Shown here: positions 59,175 to 64,000 of the stretch, piece by piece
How the letters are laid out: each line of letters opens with the position of its first letter
How positions within the stretch are numbered: the first letter of the stretch is position 1
Origin: Glutinoglossum americanum
Lineage: Eukaryota > Ascomycota > Geoglossomycetes > Geoglossales > Geoglossaceae
NCBI GenBank assembly: GCA_020080175.1
Contig: JAGHQL010000077.1
Location: 1 to 64,000, forward strand
Length of the DNA stretch: 64,000 bases
Direction of reading: 5' to 3'
Notes under the pieces: generated by a model
Databases searched by the model: none
Seen by the model: only the letters and a program-made list of their open reading frames with translations
What the model was told of the DNA's origin: nothing
Translations under genes and position numbers: made by a program

Positions 59175-60402
59175 ATGGACCCTGACAAAGGAGACCAATC
59201 CGGTGCTATTCATGTTGAACGTAGAGAGGTTGCTGAGGCAAGCTCCTCCAAGGTAAGAACATAGAGCTTGGAGGCTGTTACTCTGAAAAGTAATCCTTAC
59301 CGCTTTCCAGTCTGATGCAAGCAATGTTGAACATGCGTATGGCCAACCTGATACACATGGTGCTGGACTCAAGGTAAGTCAACTCATCTCTCCCTACTTC
59401 TCCGTGTGCACAAGAGATCCCTGATCTCTCTTTAGAAAGATCCCGATGCCTACCCTGAATGGCCTGATCTCCCGAAGGACCATCCACTTGTTAAGTTCGA
59501 AGCTGCGTTGCCGGCGGTCTTACAATCAGCTGGTGATAATGAGATTTGGGGCTTTCGTTTGAGACATATGGAGACAGACCCAAAACGACGATTTCAAAGT
59601 AGAAATATTCTTCAGAAGTTTCTACGCGCCAACGCCAACAATGTGGATCGCGCAGCCCTTCAATTGATTCAGACTCTCAAATGGCGCTCCGAGTTTGAGG
59701 CTTCTCATACTATACTTGAGACCTTCAACAAGAACCGTTTTGGGGGAGTTGGCTATATTACTACTATTGATGATCCGAACAAAGACGAGAACAAGGTCGT
59801 CATTACCTGGAACATCTATGGTTCCGTCAAGGACAACCAGAATACATTTGGCGATGTTGACGGGTAATTTTCGTCTTCTCTTCGATTTGAGTGCATAGTT
59901 GATATGTGATAGTTTCCTCCGTTGGCGTGTTGCCTTGATGGAAATGGCTATGAAGGAGCTTAACTTTAATGCTGGTAGAGCGGTCATTCCCGACTATGGT
60001 TGTGGTCCCGATCCATATCAGATCATCCAAGTCCACGACTACCTCTCGGTCAATTTCTTCAGCATGGACTCTTCTGTCCGAGCCTCGTCTAAGCGCGTCA
60101 TCGAGGTGTTTAGGGATCACTATCCCGAGATGCTTGCTAGAAAGTTCTTTGTTAATGTGCCCGTTGTGATGGGATGGGTATATGGCACTATGAAGCTCCT
60201 TCTCCCAGCAGCGACTACAAACAAGTTTACTTTCATGAGCTATGGCAACCAACTTGCGAAGGAGATTGGTGAAGCTATACCTGAAGTTTACGGTGGTAAA
60301 GGTGCGGCCTTGGACAAGATCAATCTTGCTCCTAAGCTCAGCGATAAGTACTCCAAGTACCCCGAGCATGAAGAGGAAGGTAAAGGAAAAGCTGTTAGTT
60401 AG
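59175..60402 (+). CDS. SFH5: Phosphatidylinositol transfer protein Sfh5 (Sec14-like)
   Basis: Exons 59175-59252, 59311-59373, 59436-59863 and 59913-60402; introns 58, 62 and 49 nt; 352 aa. The CRAL-TRIO N domain has RRFQSRNILQKFLRANANNV and the lipid-binding domain has GFLRWRVALMEMAMKEL, YGCGPDPYQIIQVHDYLSVN, FFSMDSSVRASSKRVIEVFR and DHYPEMLARKFFVNVPVVMG. This is the Sfh5 branch of Sec14 homologues, which in yeast also binds haem. It is a peripheral protein of ER and plasma membrane that supports phosphoinositide transfer. The first two exons code for a low-complexity acidic leader. The C terminus is KLSDKYSKYPEHEEEGKGKA. Confidence 0.93.
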
Positions 60403-61455
60403 GTTTTATCGTGTCTCCTTTTGCCTTGCTGTCCACTTGCCGGGTAAAAGGAGAGTGCGTTTTACAGTGGGAAAGTTTTAACCTCACTTCGCTTGCTGGG
60501 AAAACTCCACTAGGGATAGGAAATTTGGCTTCTTTCTAGCATGATGTTTCAACGGGCTTTTTTGCGGATACCAAATGGTTTGTTACTCTTCAGCGTGGCA
60601 CAATTTGCCTTGGAATTAGTGATACCACTATAAAAGCTTTATATTGATACAACCTTCACATACTAGATATACATATACACGCCGGGAAGGGTCAAAAAGG
60701 GCCGGGGCCAGGGGAATGAATACACTAACCTTAACCCTCCCTTGCGTGAAGCGCTTCGTATATATTGAAGTACGTAGTTTGTAAGATAGATAAAACTCAT
60801 CATATACTAAATAGTGGTTTGGATATTCAGGATCATTTCAACTAGTCGGTTATCTTATCAGATGATCAAGCCAGGGTGCGTTTCGGTGAGCGACGAGAGC
60901 GTAAGGAAGTTAGTAGACGTCAACATCCTATCAGATTCTTATTGCCCATTCTGTGCGGGAGGATGTTGATACATCTCTATAATAATGTGCCTCACAAAGT
61001 TGTATGATGCTGGGCTTTTGTGGCTTGAACACCTTAACATGGGTTTATGGATACCATGAAACTAGCCACGAAACCAGTAAACACACTAAAACCATAGTCG
61101 CCGGTCTAGCCGCTGCTACGGATGCGTTGTGGCTAGACATCAAGTTTTTTCTTCGTCCTGTTTGACTTACGGCCAGCGCCCGCCAAGAATCCAAGTTGCA
61201 TGTGATAATGCGATGGCGGATTGCGCCGAGTGATCTCCCGGTCTAGTGATTTCTTGACCCGCAACGAACAGAGCTCGTTATTCAATAATAGGTATATTTT
61301 TATCCCTTCTCATCCATGTCTGGAGGAAGTCTCTTTGAATGCTCCTTACTCCACGAACATATCAACTCGCACAGGTACCGGACAAAGGACCAGTGAGGCT
61401 AGGTACAACCTTCAACTCTTCTGGCAACCTCGCTGCACAACGCTGCGCAAAGAAG
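60403..61455. other. 1-kb spacer between SFH5 and the lipase gene
   Basis: The left part is the SFH5 3' UTR. The rest contains no convincing gene; a 112-codon frame at 61221-61559 overlaps the true first exon of the lipase in another frame. No repeats seen. Confidence 0.45.
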
Positions 61456-64000
61456 ATGTTGCTGGTCTGCCAGATTGGGGCTGTGAAGGTTGGAGAGGTT
61501 ATACGGTAGAGCTACCTATCCTGGAGGAGTTGAAGTGTGTGGAGGCTGAATACTGGTGATTAGGTACACTCTCACATATACTCCATCAGAGGATCGCATT
61601 CTACCAATACCCTCCGCTCTCCACGTCAGATTGAAAAACACCTCTGCAATCCCATTACGAGCAGCCTATCTCCATGGGCCATATACGCTCTATGTAGCTG
61701 CATATGCTTCTACATTCAACCCTAACCGTAAAGTCGAGTCTCCCAAACGAGATGGCGTACCGCAGTTTGAGCCGAATCTCAAGGCTGGAGGTGTTTGGAC
61801 TGCGAAGTTGGTTGTCCCTGAGGAGATAAGGAGGGCTTCGGAGACAGCTGCAGCAAGATATGGTCCTGAGAATGAGAAGAAAGGTGTTTCCTGGGTGATC
61901 GAGATAGCGTCTCAAGTCATATTTTCTGCCTCCGCCTCGGTGCATTATGAACTCCTAGTGGGAAGGGATGAGAATTCGCTTGGTCTTGGATTCCCAACTA
62001 TCGGATCTGCGGGTTACCCCGCGGGTCAAGTGCAGGATCACCGACAAGACCCAGGACACCACGTTGGGCATAATCCCCTCCGTCCAAAAGGAGTATTCTC
62101 GAAGGCGATAAAGTTGGAGGTGGATGACACCGAAAGTCTTTGGAACACGCCGCCATTTCCAAAGGAGAACTATGGGGGGAACGAGAGGGGTGCGGATCGG
62201 GAATATCCAGACCCAGGCGAGGAGGATATTCCAGCAGCCGATAGAGAAAGAGGAGGTATGCAGGGCGTAGGAGATAAGAGGCAAAAGGTACACTTGGTCG
62301 TTTTGACGCATGGTCTGCATGGAAACCTTGGTGCAGACATGTTGTACCTCAAAGAAGCCATAGATGCTACTGCAAAGCAAGCCCGTGAAGATGCAAAGGA
62401 AAGGAGCGCAATTCGGAAGAAATCTCAGGAGATGAAGGGCCCTTCAGAGCAGCTGGGCTCAGGCTCTAGCCGGCAAGAAGCAGGGTCATCAAACTCTTTG
62501 AATCACGAGCCGTTGTCACAAGGGAATTCCACTGACGGATGTATTGAGGATGATGGCGATGGGGATGAACAGGTGATCGTTCGCGGGTTTGCGGGTAACG
62601 CGGTCCGCACCGAGCGTGGTATCAAATACCTTGGCAAACGCCTTGCCAAATACGTTCTGCAAATGACTTTCCCCGATCAACCGTTCCTGCCAGTCAAGAG
62701 ATCCACAACTAGGTCTCTGACTTGGGCTTTGACTGGCCAACAGCCCGATGGTCCGCAGGCCGGCGAGCCCGCTCACAAAGGGAGCACCATCCATAGAGAA
62801 ATGAAGAGCAAGGACCCAGTGTATAAGATCACAAGCATAAGCTTCATCAGCCATTCCCTTGGGGGTCTGATACAGACCTACGCCCTTGCGTACATTCAAA
62901 AGCATTCACCGCATTTCTTCGATAACATTAGGCCTATCAATTTTATTACTCTTGCAACACCATTTCTTGGACTGAGCAACGAGAACCCCCTTTATGTAAA
63001 ATTCGCGCTTGACTTTGGTCTTGTCGGTAGAACAGGTCAAGACCTTGGCTTGACCTGGAGGCCGCCCACTCTTGCAAGGAGCGGATGGGATGCGGTCATT
63101 GGCGGCCTCAGCACAGGGGCGCATAATCGCAAAGACCAGGCATCATTGTCGAAGCCACTGTTGCGAGTTCTGCCTACAGGGCCCGCGCACGAAGTACTGA
63201 AGCGATTCAGGAACAGGACTGTCTACGCAAATGTTGTCAACGACGGAATTGTGCCCTTACGAACAAGTTGTCTGCTTTTCCTCGATTGGCAAGGGCTTGG
63301 GAGAGTGGAGAAAGCTAGAAGGGAGAACGGTGTGGTGGGAACAATGGCGGGGTGGGGTTGGGCGGAGTTGACAGGTGCCACTTCGTCTAGTCGTGGAAAG
63401 AGCCTTTTGATAGATGAAGGTGACAGCGATCCTAGTGACGAAGGGTCGAACACGCCTACACGGCGGGGTCATGGAGAAACTGTCCCTCAGCCTTCGGAGA
63501 CAAACGATGGCGATAATGATGTGACCGGATCTCTTAATCCAACAGCATATCAATTTCTCTCCTCGGACCGCAATTCACGTGGAGGCGAAGCTCCTCCCCA
63601 TAGGGAGCTATTGGCTAGGACCCCTTCAAATGGGCTTGGTGGGTTTTTTAGGTTCTTTCAGCCGAGCCAAGGAAAAGCACACCCGAAGAGCTCAAAGGCC
63701 TATAAAAGGGGCCAGACCATGTCTCCAACTAGAGATCCAGTATCGGACAGAAGCTCGTGCTCAGTTGAGAGGAGGGAGGAGTTATGTAACGTGGCAGGCC
63801 CTGCAGCCCCAAACAAGCGTCTTTCTGCAACAAGAGGTGAATTGGCCGTGGGAAATGAGGACGATGACCTTGCTCCACCTAAAACAACCATCTTCGAATC
63901 TGCGGGCGATGTTCTAAATCCGCCCATTCCTCCAACAGATTTCATCATCGACCCATCCAAGCGCTCTCGTACCATTTTTCATGATCGTATTTACCAACCC
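61456..64000 (+). CDS. ROG1-family lipase (DUF676), incomplete at right edge
   Basis: Exon 1 is 61456-61505 (MLLVCQIGAVKVGEVIR) and exon 2 runs from 61564 past the window end, after a 58-nt intron; at least 829 residues are visible. The N-terminal region (YTLTYTPSEDRILPIPSALH to VHYELLVGRDENSLGLG) is a beta domain found in this family. The alpha/beta-hydrolase part has VHLVVLTHGLHGNLGADMLY, the nucleophile elbow ISHSLGG and NFITLATPFLGLSNENPLY, with NVVNDGIVPLRTS near the catalytic Asp. Relatives include yeast Rog1 and Lpl1, lipases acting on mono- and phosphoglycerides. A disordered insertion (about 62400-62560) precedes the elbow. The end of the gene is outside the window. Confidence 0.88.

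Noticed and set aside
61221-61559. 112-codon frame at the start of the lipase gene
   Set aside because: It covers the true first exon (61456-61505) in a different frame; the in-frame MLLV start joined to YTLTYTP fits the family better.

Overview
The window is nuclear DNA from a filamentous ascomycete (Pezizomycotina). Nearly every gene is cut by short spliceosomal introns of about 45-135 nt with GT-AG ends and CTAAC/CTGAC-like branch points. Families that mark this group are present: UvsB-type ATR kinase, Csm3, NTE1, the 21 kDa complex I subunit, Sfh5 and the 'acid phosphatase-like' membrane protein. The left end holds an AT-rich, point-mutated Tc1/mariner transposon that looks RIP-affected, as expected in such fungi. 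I cannot name the species. Exon joins below were worked out by hand from frame, splice signals and remembered family sequences; all joined lengths are multiples of three.

Layout. 1-3.4 kb: repeats only (unassigned GC-rich block, decayed Tc1/mariner transposase, short palindromic elements with TA target duplications). 3.4-9 kb: AFG2-type AAA ATPase (-), an unrecognised, probably mitochondrial protein (+), Sec4-type Rab GTPase (-). 9.2-20.2 kb: NCA2 (-), ERG25 sterol C4-methyl oxidase (+), an RNPS1-like SR protein (-), tRNA-Thr(AGU) with intron (+), pterin dehydratase (+), guanine deaminase (-). 20.5-28.2 kb: NTE1 phospholipase (-), tRNA-Ser(GCU) with intron (-), TRM1 (+). 28.5-39.8 kb: the ATR-type checkpoint kinase in 25 exons (+), its pathway partner Csm3 tail to tail (-), and a complex I subunit (+) sharing a 199-bp promoter with csm3. 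40-44.7 kb: a secreted double-psi-barrel protein (-), TAD2 tRNA adenosine deaminase (-) and ARP9 (+) back to back. 44.7-47 kb: no convincing gene. 47-64 kb: acid trehalase (-), acid phosphatase-like membrane protein (+), RBR-type E3 ligase with a long coiled-coil tail (-), inositol monophosphatase family enzyme (-), SFH5 (+), and a ROG1-family DUF676 lipase that runs off the right edge (+).

Most of the window is ordinary housekeeping. Three themes recur. tRNA maturation: two intron-containing tRNA genes plus TRM1 (G26) and TAD2 (A34), whose target positions are visible in these tRNAs. Replication stress: ATR kinase beside Csm3. Lipid metabolism: NTE1, ERG25, SFH5, ROG1-like lipase. I found no secondary-metabolite cluster, toxin system or other obviously new system. 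The points most worth checking are the palindromic TA elements at the left end, the extreme intron density of the checkpoint kinase gene, and the coiled-coil tail of the RBR ligase.
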